Shown: positions 1 through 11,722, counted from the stretch's first letter. The stretch: DNA of 64,000 nucleotides from Shinisaurus crocodilurus (GCA_021292165.1 CM037878.1:5086804-5150803); one strand, 5' to 3'. Numbers and translations: made by a program. Notes: generated by a model not told the origin, from the sequence alone.

Positions 1-700
1 AGTGCCATTGTACATGGATGGTGCGGTATAAATAATAAACGCTGACAATAACCTTTAAATGTCATGTCTGAGATTTGTTAAAGATGCTTTGTGCTCCGCG
101 TCTCTCACACAGCAGCCCCCAACAGCGTCTGATGTTGCCATGTTGTTAACAACGATCGCTGTAAACACAAACACGCTTCTTCCCGGAGAGACAGAGAAAG
201 CGTGTTTGTTTGTCCATGATTTACATCCTGCCCATCTTGTCTGCATTTTAGAGATGCATAATTGCCCTATTTTCCCTCCCAACCCCCACACGCATCCTCC
301 CTTAAGTAGCTTACGCACCAGGAAAGCCAAATGCATCCTTTGAAGGGTTTTTTTCCCCCCTCCCCTCAAAAAAAAAAAAAGCGGGGAGGAGTAGAGATAA
401 TATTGAACTAATTTCTGTCAAAGGAAGATACAGTTTTCAGACAAATCCTCGCTGCTCAGCATGAGGAGATAACAGCCTCTTTTCCAAACATAATGATACC
501 TTACCATATAGGGTGTTTGTTCCTTTCCTGATTATTTTAATTTCAGGAACAGCGTATCTTTGTTAAATGCTGGCTAGGTACCAATACTGAAATATGAAAC
601 AACCTTGCTTGTTGGGGGTGGGTGGGTGGGTGGAAAGGATTTGAGGTTGAATGGAAAGTTGTTGCAAATACAACCACCCTCTCTTCCTCCCTCCCCATTC
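1..700. other. Unique-looking DNA, no gene seen
   Basis: No recognised repeat or coding signature. Positions 60-330 have mixed composition without low complexity and could be conserved non-coding DNA. A poly-A/poly-C tract lies at 350-380. Confidence 0.4.
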
Positions 701-707
701 TTTAGCC

Positions 708-784
708 CAGTGTTCTCCAACCTTGGGTCCCCAGATGTTTTTGGCCTACAACTCCCAGCATGCCCCAGCCAGCGGAGAACACTA
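708..784. mobile_element. Short hAT MITE of the CAGTGTTCTCC family
   Basis: CAGTGTTCTCCAACCTTGGG runs to CCAGCCAGCGGAGAACACTA. The right arm is mostly deleted, like the copies at 11644 and 60819. Confidence 0.8.
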
Positions 785-1072
785 ATCTAAAAGAATATGG
801 ATGTCACCACTACTGGGAAAACTTGTGCGATCTGGCACGGGGCATAGACCTCAGTCTCCTAAGGACTTTGGCTTTCGTTCCTTTAAAAAAGCAAGTTTCC
901 AGTAGCCCTTATGATTTAAAGATATGTTTGAATGTTGAGATAAATGTGTTTTTCATTTTTTTGGTCCCTTTATCCTCTGTTAGGGGGGCTACTTATGCAC
1001 CACCAAAAGAAAAGAAAAGAAAAGCATCAACCCAAATTAGGACAAAAGAAGATGGATTGGCATACAATTTGC

Positions 1073-1129
1073 ATACACACACACACACACACAGAGAGAG
1101 AGAGTACACGCGCGTGCGCGCGCGCGCGC
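1073..1129. repeat. Compound CA/GA/CG microsatellite
   Basis: CA repeats, then GA, then alternating CG. The CG part could adopt a left-handed conformation. Confidence 0.9.
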
Positions 1130-1144
1130 AAACTTAGAAGTAAT

Positions 1145-1375
1145 TTAGAAATAATTACTATAAATTAAATAGAAATGCAATATATTTTAAACTAGTGGGA
1201 AGGATGGTGACCAGATGGCCTGTGTGACTTGCTCAGTCTGTTCTCCAGGTGCTGACTGCTGATGGACAACTGCAAGGCTCAGTTCCTCCTCCTGATGGTT
1301 CTTTATCTTGATGCCAGGCTTGGACTGGAGAGCGCTTCAAATGGAGGAATCTCCTCTGACAACGAGAAACTGACA
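1145..1375. repeat. Dispersed repeat, copy 1
   Basis: It shares GGTGACCAG, CTTGCTCAGTCTG and CTTCAAATGGAGGA with 7265-7555 in the same order and spacing. The class is unknown and there is no coding potential. Confidence 0.6.
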
Positions 1376-1564
1376 TTGGATCCTGGTAATGCAAAGGCTC
1401 TGTGGGAGGGTGGTTCCTGGGTCTGGAAGTTGGGTAATTTACCTGTCCTTGCTCTATGGGAACAGGTACGCTTTTGGATTCCTCTCTGTTAATCCATCCC
1501 TCATCCATCCCAGCACTGTATCCAGGCACTGGTCCAGATTGTGCATGGCCACACCTGACAGTCA

Positions 1565-2110
1565 GAGGTAAAAGAAATAGAGCTGGGTGTCAGCTGCATA
1601 CGGATGATGTCTCGTCCCTCCCGGATTTCCTAATGACCACACCCAGGGGCTCCATGTAGATGTTTAAAAGCATCTGTGACAGAATAGATGCCCTGTGGCA
1701 ACCCACAGCACAGTTGCCAAGGGGCCAAGAAACAATCCCTGATGCCTCTCTATGGAACTGACCCCACAGGTAGAAGCAGAACTGCTGCAATAGGTTTCAT
1801 AGATCATAGAGTTAGAAGGAGCCTACAAGGCTATCGAGTCCAGCCCCCTGCTCAGTGCAGGAAACTAGAGGAGGGGGTCTGTCTCCCATCCAAGTAATAA
1901 CTAGGCCTGACCCTGCTTAGCTTTCCACACTCAGACAAGCTGAGCCAGCATAAGCCACAGGCCTGAGGGCCCTCTACTCCATATAAGTGCCCTCTACTCC
2001 AACTTCATGGAGCTGCTCCAGGAGGATTCCATGGCCAATGGTATAGAAAGGTCCTGAGAGATCTAGCAGAAGTAATATCTCAATCTTCAAAGGAAATATT
2101 GAGTTAGGAA
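1565..2110 (-). mobile_element. L2 reverse-transcriptase fragment, split by a 5S-CR1 repeat
   Basis: On the minus strand 1590-1795 reads as a decayed form of the L2 motif SILSPMLFNIYMKPLG (here SILSQMLLNIYMEPLG). The region 1986-2080 continues with the upstream DLSAAFDTIDHG segment in decayed form. The two parts are separated by the 5S-CR1 repeat at 1797-1985. Confidence 0.7.
1797..1985 (-). mobile_element. 5S rRNA-CR1 chimeric SINE
   Basis: Read on the minus strand, a diverged 5S rRNA-like head (AGCTAAGCAGGGTCAGGCC, then ACTTGGATGGGA) runs into a CR1-type 3' end (CCCCTGCTCAGTGCAGG-like reversed, then TCTATGATCTATGA). The same junction, TTATTACTTGGATGGGAG followed by CCTCCTCTAGTTTCCTGC, occurs at 18180-18298. 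It is therefore a repeat family and not a chance fusion. It interrupts an L2 fragment. Confidence 0.7.
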
Positions 2111-2323
2111 TGATTTTACCAACAAATCAGGAGTGCCAAACAGGCTTAGGGCGCAACCCTATGCATGTTTTGACAGGAAAAAAGCCTACATGTCACTTCC
2201 TATGTTATATTCCCCAAAGCTAGCACATGCACCCAGTAATTTACATATACATGCACATTATAGCCGTCGTATCTTTGGGCCTATCAGTTGTTCAATGACC
2301 ATGGTGACAGGTAGCGTTTAAAG

Positions 2324-2496
2324 CAGTGTTCTCGAACCTTGGGTCCCCAGATGTTTTTGGCCTACAACTCCCAGCATGCCCCAGCCAGATGTTTTTGGCC
2401 TACAACTCCCAGCATGCCCCAGCCAGCATAGCTGGCTGGGGCATGCTGTGAGTTGTAGGCCAAAAACATCTGGGGACCCAAGGTTCGAGAACACTG
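2324..2496. mobile_element. Palindromic hAT MITE with internal duplication
   Basis: It starts CAGTGTTCTCGAACC and ends GGTTCGAGAACACTG. Forty bases of the left arm (AGATGTTTTTGGCCTAC...CCAGCC) are tandemly duplicated. The flanks GTTTAAAG and TTTTAAAT match at six of eight positions. Confidence 0.85.
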
Positions 2497-2504
2497 TTTT
2501 AAAT

Positions 2505-3170
2505 GCCTGCACTTTGCAAATCTGCTCAATCTCATTAGTTCGTATTGTGCAGTTAGCTGCATTCCCGGGGCACGGCATCTCACACATGTGCATTTGTGTC
2601 AATGAATGGTGCATTGGCTTATACATGTACCTTGCCCCTGCATCTCCTTCCATTTCCCAGTCATAACCAGGCAGAACTGGGAAGTTGCTGTAGCTTGATT
2701 GTGGGATGTTGATCATAATTAATCTATTGAGGTGCTTTTTTCTTCTTTTTTTTAATGGTTTTGTGCTGAATGGAGTGGGGTTGCTTGAGAAAGATTAATT
2801 AATTTAATCAATTTATTGTGGGTTCTGGGGGTGAGGGAATTAATTGATGGCTTTGTTCTTCTATTAATACGTTAAAAATAATTTTTCTGCATTGAGCATG
2901 AGCGGTGGTGGGTATATAAATGGATGAGTCTTGCTCTGTAACTAATGGCTTGAAAAGGTTTTCAGATGTTTTACATGTTTAGGGAGTGTAGATGAATTAA
3001 GTGTGCCCGTTTTTTGTGCATTAAAGAGACAATTTAAGTCTTGTTTGTGATGGATTTATTGCTTTGGGGATTCAGTGGAACTGAACTCCAAGTAAATGTG
3101 TTAGCTGGTTTAAAAATAGTACATTGCACTGGGAAACGTGGTTTGTCGTTGACAGAATCAGAATTTTTTT
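2505..3170. other. AT-rich unique-looking DNA
   Basis: Contains ATTAATTAATTTAATCAATTT-like homeodomain-type ATTA clusters near 2800. No gene or clear repeat was seen. Confidence 0.35.
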
Positions 3171-3173
3171 TTT

Positions 3174-3367
3174 TAGGGATGTATGAAAATTTTGCTCCTG
3201 TTCGCATTTGCGCAAATACACACACACACACACCGGTTAAAACATGGTCCATAAGTCTGCTGAATCCATGTAACTTGGAAAAAGCTGGTCTGTTGCAGAA
3301 TCCACAGGTCAGATTCATAGAAATCTGAACTCATTTGAGTCTGTTACAGATTTGTCTGACATCCCTA
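3174..3367. mobile_element. Possible MITE with TAGGGATGT ends
   Basis: The segment starts TAGGGATGTATGAAAATTT and ends CTGACATCCCTA, with a CA microsatellite inside (3218-3232). The middle (CCATAAGTCTGCTGAATCC) resembles 15545-15620. No target duplication is readable in the T-rich left flank. Confidence 0.45.
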
Positions 3368-4138
3368 ATTCTGGGCCATACACACACGTTCTTCTCTTTC
3401 CCCTCCTACTCCTTCTCCTTCCTCTCATCCTTCCTGGCTCAGCTGAAGACACCTGGATCCTTTGTCCTGCTATCTATAGCCTGGGTAAATAATAAGATTT
3501 TAAATAAATGGGGAAATGCGTACAAAAATACATGTGGATTTTTCATGTGGAAGAAAGACCCCCAAGCTCACCAACTTTCTACTGGCACGGCATGAGCTTC
3601 CAGGTGGAAATCAGAGAACTTTGATAAGCTTGAGTTTTTGCTGATCTGGCATCCCTAAATTAAAGAGAGCCTCTCAAATGGAATTGAACCATGTTTCTGT
3701 TCTCATTCTGGGGTTCCCCCTCAGGGATTTTTGGCAGCAAGGCAGCAAAGAACCAGATATGTTCCGGAGCCTGTCTGGGGGATTCCCAACTGTGCTCGAG
3801 CAATGCCAGAGGCAGATACATTGAAATGCACCTCAATGCAATGAGCAGATTTGATGCCTCTGGCTTGATCTTCACTCCTTGCTGACTGTGACAGAAACAT
3901 TTCCCGTACCCAAAAATGTAAGTATTCGCCCAAAGGAGTTCCAGGAGATGAAAGCTAGGGAAAACATTGCAGCCAGTCACTTCCCTTAGCATAAAAACCT
4001 ATTTTGTATGTATTCAGGTTTTGAGAGGGGCTGGGATGGTGCTTCATCCATATGCAATGCAAACAGAAGCACCTTCTGCGCACCCTGGAAAGCTCACGTT
4101 AGGACTGAAGGCACCAATGTGCTAAATAATGAAGGTAC
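3368..4138. other. Stretch without recognised gene
   Basis: Short chance ORFs only. Nothing recognisable. Confidence 0.4.
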
Positions 4139-4745
4139 TGTTGGAATACTGAACCACTGGGGGAAAAACAAAGCTAAGCAACTTTGTCCAGTGGCTGCAG
4201 ATTCGAGTTGTGACGTTAGGGTAGTTTGAGAAAAAAAACGTGTGCAAGGCCAGTAGGCGAAAAGCAAAACAACAAGTCAGTTTCTTTTAAACACTGAAGT
4301 TTACTAAACTAAACTTGTAAAACATGAACAGATTAAAGAGTGCTATATTACAAGAGTGAAAAATAGAATAGCATGTCAGACAAAACAGTTACAGTCATGA
4401 CATACAAACAAACTCTTATCATACAGAATGCTCTCTTACCAATATTTACCTATACTCCTTTTCTCCCAACAAGCTTACAAAGACTTTACACACCTTATAT
4501 ACATTATGGTACAGTCACGTGCTAAATTAGGTAATGCCAGCTGCATCAAGGCATGATGTCATCCCAGCTGCATACAATTTAGCTCGACCCTTGCTCCAGT
4601 TTCTCTGGACACAAAAAACTGTACCGTTCCCTCACTGGGACAAAGGTGAATCTTTCTTCAGTCCTGACCTTGATCAGGCTTGTTGGTTTCTGTTACCTTC
4701 TAGCCCGAAGGCAAAACCTGAATATGTGGAACCCATATTCTAACA
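4139..4745. mobile_element. Probable solo LTR of a third family
   Basis: The 607-bp segment has TGTTGGAAT at the start and ATTCTAACA at the end, a near-perfect inverted pair with TG...CA termini. The flanking 5-mers (GGTAC and ATTGG) do not match. It could be a recombinant LTR, or the borders may be slightly off. There is no coding content. Confidence 0.5.
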
Positions 4746-4837
4746 ATTGGTAGGAAAGTACCAATTTTAGGAATAGAGCAAGCTTGCTTGTACAAGATCA
4801 GACTATTTGTTGATCTAGCCAGGGGAAGCTGATGACG

Positions 4838-5022
4838 CCTATTTCGGTGGGGCTCCTAATCCACTGCAGGTTTTAACTGGAGCTTTATAGGAGCTATTCA
4901 TGGTGCTCCATGGTGGTGAAACCTATTTTGGGGATGGAATTCAGCACCATGGAGCACCATGGATAGCTCCTATAAAGCTCAGAATAAAAGCTGCAATGGA
5001 TGATGAGCCCCACTGACACAGG
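4838..5022. mobile_element. Long inverted-repeat MITE
   Basis: Arms of about 78 bp (4838-4915 and 4943-5022) share GAGCTTTATAGGAGCTAT and CATGGTGCTCCATGGTG in inverted orientation around a 27-bp loop. The family is unknown to me, and no flanking duplication is clear. Confidence 0.7.
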
Positions 5023-5304
5023 AGTCACACAGCCTCCCCTGGATCTAGCCCATGCACAAGCCAGAAAAACAAGCCCGGTATTGTCTTCTCTCTCTGACTG
5101 GCAGAGGATACCTTTCCCATTACCTGCTACGGTTGTACCGATATGGTTCAATCCATTCTGTCTTTGTTTTGTGGTTTGTCAGGTGTCTTTCATTCGGTCA
5201 TCTGCTCCTTGAAGGAATCGGATTTTCCTCAATTTCCTGAACTTGCATTCACACTGGAAGCACACACTGGAGCAAATGTGCATTCCCTGGTGTAAATCCA
5301 GGGA

Positions 5305-5639
5305 ATCCGCTCAACAAGATCTGCCACAGACGGCCTTCTCCTTGTCCCTTCAGCCAGAGCAGCTAGACTGGTCGGGACGGGGAAGAGGGCCTTCTCTGTG
5401 GCAGCCCCCGTACTATGGAACTCTCTCCCAAGTGACCTCCGCCATGCCCCCTCTCTGCTGAGCTTCCGCCGCTCATTAAAAACTTGGCTATTCAGGCGGG
5501 AATATGGGGTGGGCTAAGATTTTAAAATTTTATACTGTTTTAATGTATTTTAATGGAGAAAAATGTTTTAATGTATTTTTGTTCTGTTTTATCTTCTGTA
5601 CATCACCCAGGGTGGCCGGTTTGCCGGCCAGATGGGCGA

Positions 5640-5674
<35 letters not shown>
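5305..5674 (+). mobile_element. L2 LINE 3' end
   Basis: The sequence encodes the L2 C-terminus (RSATDGLLLVPSARAA-like, then a frame ending in TWLF-REYG). It is followed by the 3' UTR with GGTGGCCGG and CCAGATGGGCGATAAATAAA and a tail of ATAA repeats (5638-5674). Only the last 370 bp remain, as is typical for 5'-truncated LINEs. Confidence 0.88.
5638..5674. repeat. ATAA repeat tail of L2
   Basis: About nine ATAA units form the 3' tail of the adjacent L2. Confidence 0.9.
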
Positions 5675-5683
5675 AATCATCCA

Positions 5684-5755
5684 CCACGGTGACCAAGGCG
5701 GTTTCTGTCCTGGATCCAGGCCAAAAACCAGATTAGAAAGGATCTAAATCTATTA
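5684..5755 (-). mobile_element. L2 LINE internal fragment
   Basis: On the minus strand this matches the L2 reverse-transcriptase segment seen around 48355-48425, with the same order of conserved positions near the DPFQSGFRP motif. It directly follows another L2 3' end in the opposite orientation. Confidence 0.55.
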
Positions 5756-5759
5756 CCTT

Positions 5760-7260
5760 CACTATTTTTCAAGCAGGAGCCACTTTGGCTCCAGGCACCA
5801 CTGTCAATGGGGGCCTTTAATGGGCCTGGGGGGGTGGGGCTGCCCTCTCCCCCTGCCCACTGGTCACATGGCGATGCTGTGCACCCGACTCAGCGGGAGG
5901 CCTTTTCAGGTGCCTCCTCCCCTGCCCCCTCCACATCATCCAAGGAAGACCTCATCAGTCAGTCATCAAATGACCAGGCAAACAAATTCCGACAGGCTCC
6001 CTTGGTCCTTGGACTGGGGTGGATCGTTTTCTCATCATTGAGGGAGTGCTCTGTCTGCAGCTCTCCTCCGTGCTGCAGAATCTCCCAAGCAAAGTCTGCA
6101 TTGCACGTTCTCTCTCTGTTTGTCTGTCTGTCTGTCTGTCTGTCCGTCATCTGTACATTCAGTTTCACCTCCACCAACAGTGCCGGTGCAGCTGCACCCC
6201 TGCCGCTAGCCGATCATGCTGCTCTTTGCCTCTTAGACTCCTTTCCCACCGCACCTAATTGGCTGATTGCCCCTGCGTTCTCTTCTCCCCTCCCACGGCC
6301 ACCTTACAGCTGACAAGTGGCAGGTCTCCTGGCTCCCCACCCCCGAAGCCTCCTCCAGTAGCCCAGATCACTAGTACGGCTGGATGTCATGGGTCTCCAT
6401 GTAGCATACACCCCATTCCTGATCGGTTGTTTTCACATGGCCTGCCTGTGTGGTGTGGTGCGATGTATACTCGATGCTTGTCGTCAATATATGGAGGGGA
6501 GAAGAGGATGGTGGACTCGCAGAGTCCTCCTCCTCCTGGAGCCAGAGCTGTGGCAGTGGTGACAAAGACAAGGGAAGCAGCGGCGGATGCCACGGATCAA
6601 TCAAGGGTTAAACCAACCAACTCGGCACATGCACCGAAACGGCATTATTTACTTGCAGACTGCGCAGGCTCCGAAACTCGCCATCAACTTCAAACTTTAG
6701 CAAATTTGCAACACATCGATCCAGGCTCGCTACAGAGTTGAACATGATGAACAGAGAGTTTTTTGACCAATGAGCCAACTCATTACAAAATTCGTCAGCA
6801 TCGCCAGACCTGAGTCTGATCTAGGAGGGCTCTTCTTCTGATGTCCTTACCAGCTTTCTAGATCCCCTTGAAATCATGTTAATCAAGGGGTCATTAAGGG
6901 CTGCTTCACACCTGATAGCACTTACTTACTCACTCACTCACAGCTGGCTGGTCAACTGACTCATTCACAGAGCATTTCATTTGACTGGGCACCCTGCAGT
7001 GTTTGATTTAGGATGGCTCATTCACACAGGCAGTTCCCCTCTTGCAGCTGCCTGCAATCGCCCAGGGCACAATCTGCACATCTGAACCAAACTTGAGACC
7101 TTCATGCTGTGAAAATCTTGAGGTGTGCTCATACGATTATACTCCTTTTTTCCAATGTAATCAATACATTCAAACTTTATTTTATTTATCCAACCCATTG
7201 AATGTTTGAAACACATTTTTGTGTCCCCCCCCTTTCAATTAAAACAACAACGAGAAGAAC
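5760..7260. other. GC-richer stretch without recognised gene
   Basis: Overlapping ORFs up to 168 codons on both strands are proline/serine-rich and lack domain motifs or start context, so they look like composition effects. Only the TGTC microsatellite was identified. Confidence 0.4.
6118..6145. repeat. TGTC tetranucleotide microsatellite
   Basis: About seven TGTC units lie in otherwise unique GC-rich sequence. Confidence 0.9.
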
Positions 7261-7264
7261 ATCA

Positions 7265-7555
7265 AGATGTACAGATGCTAATTTATAAATATTATTGGAA
7301 TTGAAATAGAAATACAGGACATCTTGCCATAGTGTGGAAGACGGTGACCAGGTGACCTGGGTGCCTTGCTCAGTCTGCTGTCCAGAGGCTCAGGGTCGAC
7401 AGACAACAGTTCTCACAGTTCTTTAGCTTTAAACTGGATTTGCACTGAAAAGCCCTTCAAATAGAGGACTTCTTCAAATAAAGAATGGTCCTCTCGCTGC
7501 CTTTCAAACAGAGGACTGTCCTCTGTAAAAGAGAACACCTGGCCACCCTACCTCA
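7265..7555. repeat. Dispersed repeat, copy 2
   Basis: It is collinear with 1145-1375 and extends further, to TGTAAAAGAGAACACCTGGCC. GGACTTCTTCAAATAAAGAATGG is a partial internal duplication. The ends (GGTGACCAGGTGACC and CACCTGGCCACCC) suggest an inverted-repeat element. Confidence 0.6.
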
Positions 7556-7559
7556 ATCC

Positions 7560-8727
7560 CCCTCCACCTCCTTTGCCCCCAGCCTCAGCATAAACTCTTT
7601 TCCTTTGTCTCGTGGCCTCAGTGCAGTGGGGATACCCTGCACATAGCAATAACACATTTAAAATATCCTCTCTTCTTCAGAAGATGGAAGCATTCCCGCC
7701 CACCCATCATAGGTCCCTAAGAGACCCTTAATGAGGAGCACGGAATGGCTAATCTAATAATCAAAGGGAAACAGTGCCATATGTCTCAATCTTAAATCAA
7801 TGCAGGGACAAGTCAACCTTAAGTAAGATGAATCCTGTTTTACTGCTCCGTCTAGGGCTGTAACGAGTGCCAATTGCATGCTAGTGCTGGTATGTCTTTG
7901 CTTGAAGATGGTTTAAAGCGGGAGGGAATCCTGTCATTCCTGGGATGCCTCCTTAGGGAAACGTGAAGGCATTGGAATTTGGAGAGAAGAAGGATATTCC
8001 CTTAGCTCTCTAATAAGAAACCATTTGTGGAATTCCCCAGGAATGTTTTCATAGGATGGACAGGAGGATAGCATTTGTCATGGGTGGATGTACGATGTAC
8101 GAGGAAGAATGAAGGCTGTACTGTAATTTCACTGGGCTTTGCAGTTTGTGTATATTTTTCATATAGCACCCTGGGTGAGGACTGTTTTGAGTTTCCCCAA
8201 CCCCAAGTTCTGTGGGAATTGCAAAACCTATCAAAGTAAAACTGTGTCCTACTGGTTTTTATCTAGAGCAAAGTACATCAAACTGGAAATTGGAAAATAA
8301 ACCAATTTAAAACTAATTGATGGAAGTTTATTTTTGTACTTGGTACTGAGACGACCTGTAGAACTTTTTTTTTTGGGGGGGGGGGAGATGCTTACTGCTT
8401 TTTTCCCCACCCTAGCTCACTGAAGGCAATACAATCAACAAACACAAACCCACTGTGCTTGGCTCAGGACCCCCTTCAGCTCATCACTCAGAGTAAATGC
8501 CCAGTGTGCCCATCTTCAAAGGAGAAGACACTGTTACAGGAGCCTTTAAGATTGGTTAACTGCTGGCAGATTTTGGGCCATACTTGGCAAACTCTACCTT
8601 GGTGGTGATTTATTGCCGAAAGTTCCAGCAGTAGCTGTGTGCTTCAAGCAATGCTGCCCTAGTGAATATGGGCACCATAATAATTATGCCACCATAATAA
8701 CCAGGGAGGTGGGTGACTCCAAGATAT

Positions 8728-8729
<2 letters not shown>
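7560..8729. other. Stretch without recognised gene
   Basis: Mixed composition with a G run at 8375. No gene, tRNA or known repeat was seen. Confidence 0.4.

Positions 8730-8732
<3 letters not shown>

Positions 8733-8779
<47 letters not shown>
8733..8779. repeat. GA microsatellite
   Basis: About 23 uninterrupted GA units. Confidence 0.95.
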
Positions 8780-8781
<2 letters not shown>

Positions 8782-8829
8782 TATCCTGTAAAGCACCATC
8801 TTGATTAAATATTTTTTAATCTCTTGCTG

Positions 8830-8945
8830 TGATCATAGAATCATAGAGTTGGAAGGGGCATCAAAGGTCATCTAGTTCAACCCCCTGCTGATACAGGAAA
8901 TCTGCTGCTACGACACTCCTGATAGGCGGCCATCTATCCTCCTGT
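8830..8945 (-). mobile_element. CR1 LINE 3' tail
   Basis: GATCATAGAATCATAGAGTTG is followed by GGCATCAAAGGTCATCTAG and CAACCCCCTGC, a 5'-truncated CR1 3' end on the minus strand. Confidence 0.8.
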
Positions 8946-9024
8946 ACTGTTTGGCCTTCGTTATGGCAAGGGCTTAGCATTGTTTGGCACTGGTGAGGCC
9001 TGGGTCACAGCAGGGTTCTACTAT

Positions 9025-9476
9025 TATTGTGGAAAAATTGATCTACTGTGTTGTGTTTTGGAGAGGTTCTTAGAGAGGAAAGTTTATTAGTGAATTCACG
9101 GATGGCATCTGAGCACAGTCAGGAATGCCAACAAGAATGAAAGGGAGACACTTCCAGGTAACAATGAGTCAGTACAACTGAACAAGACAAGATCAAAGGA
9201 AACACCTAGGTCTGACAAAAGGTCAGACATTGCCCAACTTCCAGCCATCATGGCTTTACATAAGCTAATCAGTACAGTCTTTTGCAAGGGGGAGATGGCT
9301 CACAGTACTCTTTAGCATAACAGAGCAGAGGCTAGGCCCATGAGAGATTTGCCCTCAGGGTTGTTCATGGAAGGTCTGACTTGTCAGGGCATTTTCCTGG
9401 AAGGCCAAGGAAAGGTCTGACTTGCCTTTCTAGGCCTTTCTGTTAAACTGAAGCCTGGACAAAATTTACTTCTACA
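9025..9476. mobile_element. LTR-like repeat, probable solo LTR
   Basis: This 452-bp sequence is shared with 21733-24210 once the nested insertions there are removed. It ends in ACA. The 4-bp CTAT flanks both sides (9021-9024 and 9477-9480) if the first bases are taken as TATTGTGG, a variant of TGTTGTGG. No coding region is present. Confidence 0.55.
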
Positions 9477-9480
9477 CTAT

Positions 9481-10500
9481 TGATTGGGAGTTTTCCAAGG
9501 TTTTAATCAAGTCAGGTTTCTCAAGGAGATAAAAATGGGAACAGGACAGCACCATGGAGAGCTCCAGGTGCTGCTGAGGCTGGAAGCCAGATGATCTTGT
9601 CTGTATGTTGCTCCAACAAGAAGCAGATCAATACTGAGCCTTAAGTAGGGAAGGGATTGTGTTCCTTTAGGCTGGTTGGCCCCACCTTCACACTGACTGA
9701 AGTATTTTTCCCTAAAGGTGCCTGGACTGTTTTAGGAGCCTCAGGCTGTGATGATGTAAGGGTGGTTGTGGAATATAATATTTTCATGGCTGATGACCTC
9801 AGAGTCCAAAGTAAGCTATGCAACCTCCTCTGGATGCAGAGGACAGGTTCTTGGGGTCTTCCTGGGGAACTGGTCTTGGGAAAGTGGAAACCTTGTGACA
9901 CCTTTCTGTAACAAAGTCCTCTTCCTTAACTAATAACTCAGGTGCCTCTCTGAGGACAAGGGGCCAGGATCCTCTGAAGATGAGGGTTCAGGATCCTGGT
10001 TCATGACACCTCCACTTAAAAACCTCTAATCCGCCACTTTCCAAGGCAGTTTGTTCCACCACTTTCCAAGGCAGCTCATATAATCAGGTAGTTCTTCCTA
10101 TTTTAGTTGAAATCCCCCTTCTTATCATTTGAACCTGTTGATTTGGATCCTACCCTCTGGAGCACCAGAAAACAAATTTCTTGCATCATCTATATGACAA
10201 CCCTCCAAATCTTTGAAGCTGGCTATCATATTGTCTAAACATACCCAACTCCTTCAAGCTTTCTTCAGAGGATTCGGTCTCCTGGCACGCCCCTCGCCAT
10301 CTTTGTTGCCCTCCTCTGGACATGTTCCCATTTTGTCAAGATCCTTCTTCAGCTGCGGCACCCAGAACTGGATGCGGTACTTCGGGTAAGATTTGAAGCA
10401 AACTAGAATGGCACCACCATAACTTCTTTCACTGGAGTTTGTTGTCATTGTTAATTTGATCCTGGTTATCCACTTTGATTTCTGTTGAAGAGAAATCAGG
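9481..10500. other. Stretch with probable old repeat fragments
   Basis: The sequence at 10020-10290 (TTGTTCCACCACTTTCCAAGG, TTTGAAGCTGGCTATCATAT) resembles old CR1-like 3' coding sequence on the minus strand. The assignment is weak. No host gene was seen. Confidence 0.35.
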
Positions 10501-10501
10501 G

Positions 10502-10547
<46 letters not shown>
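10502..10547. repeat. TA-CA compound microsatellite
   Basis: About 12 TA units are followed by 11 CA units directly left of a MITE. Confidence 0.92.
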
Positions 10548-10549
<2 letters not shown>

Positions 10550-10690
10550 GGGCTTTTTTTCTGGTGGAACTCACCGGAACTGAGTTCCAGCACCTTTTCT
10601 TCTATTAATTGCATTACAATTTAATCGCCATCTACTCCCGAGGAAATGTAATCCAAAAGTTCCGGTACCTTTTTCTCCAGAAAAAAAGCA

Positions 10691-10693
<3 letters not shown>
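10548..10693. mobile_element. hAT-like MITE between microsatellites
   Basis: It starts CAGGGCTTTTTTTCTGG and ends CCAGAAAAAAAGCACTG, with inner inverted GGAACTCACCGGAACT and AGTTCCGGTACC. It is flanked by TA/CA repeats on the left (10502-10547) and a TA repeat on the right (10694-10731). The low-complexity flanks hide any target duplication. Confidence 0.75.

Positions 10694-10731
<38 letters not shown>
10694..10731. repeat. TA microsatellite
   Basis: About 18 TA units directly right of the same MITE. Confidence 0.92.
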
Positions 10732-10736
<5 letters not shown>

Positions 10737-11640
10737 TGTTAATAAATAAAAACATAAAAATGAAAGGAACCCCTAATGGCAAACCTTCTTCCATTTGCTA
10801 GTCAGTGTGTGTGTGTGTGTGTTTTGTTTTGTTTTGTTCTGGAGTCTGAATACAATCCATGACTGTTGCATGTCACGGGAGCCGAAGTCGGCATTGTTAT
10901 CTGAGCTGCACACTTGGTTCTGATCAGCATCCTGCATCCCTGGATAGTGGTTAATTGTGCCGGCCCTTTGGGTATTTTTGTTTTGTTTGGTTTCGTAATC
11001 TCCTCTTTCTTCTGCTCTCCATTTGCCAGCTCTTATCTGCTCGGATACCACAAGAGCTTGTGGGAGACAAGGGCACTACGTGTGTGTGCGCCCCCGCTTC
11101 CCCATTCCTTTGGCCGCCTCTTCTCTCCCTCCACCCCAAAAGAACGATACCTCTCCAGCCTCTAAAAGCGGTGGTAGAGGTGGAGGAGGAGAGGAGGAGG
11201 AGACAGAGAAATTCAGAGCCATAAATAACGATGAAGTAACCGGGTGGAGAACACACAAAAAGAAATCAGAAGGGCCAAACCCAAATTACTTTTAATTACC
11301 AATTGACGCTAGCATTTAAGTGCCAGTATGCTAATGCGTCTCCCCCTTGGCTGCAAACAATATAATCGTCCCTCCCTTGTTTGTTTCAGATCAGTGACAA
11401 CAACCTGCCTCCCCTTGGTCCCCCCACCCCTGCCTGCTGATAAATAAGAGGAAATCATGTCAACAATGAAACCTTTTCAGGCCCCCAGTCTGGTGACTGG
11501 ATCCTAGCCTTCTGCTCACAATGTACATAAGACTCTTTGGTATAGGCAGCTGATGCTTCTCCCATTCCTAGTTATAAGAGGGAGTGACCCAATGTTCTTC
11601 TACTGATCCCATCCCTTTAAGTCAGAGTAGTGCGTTTAAA
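10732..11640. other. Unique-looking DNA, candidate conserved non-coding
   Basis: The segment 11225-11400 (CAAATTACTTTTAATTACC, GCATTTAAGTGCCAGTATGC) is repeat-free, with ATTA-type and other factor-like words. Function cannot be judged from one sequence. A GT microsatellite lies at 10807-10820. Confidence 0.35.
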
Positions 11641-11643
11641 AGG

Positions 11644-11722
11644 CAGTGTTCTCCAACCTTGGGTCCCCAGATGTTTTTGGCCGGCAACTCCCAGCATGCC
11701 CCAGCCAGGTTGGAGAACACTG
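11644..11722. mobile_element. Short hAT MITE of the CAGTGTTCTCC family
   Basis: CAGTGTTCTCCAACCTTGGG runs to CCAGCCAGGTTGGAGAACACTG, with the right arm reduced to the inverted end. Confidence 0.82.

Noticed and set aside
5807..6741. Overlapping ORFs of 160-168 codons in GC-rich DNA
   Set aside because: Both strands and several frames are open together, with low-complexity Pro/Ser content and no motif, splice structure or convincing start.
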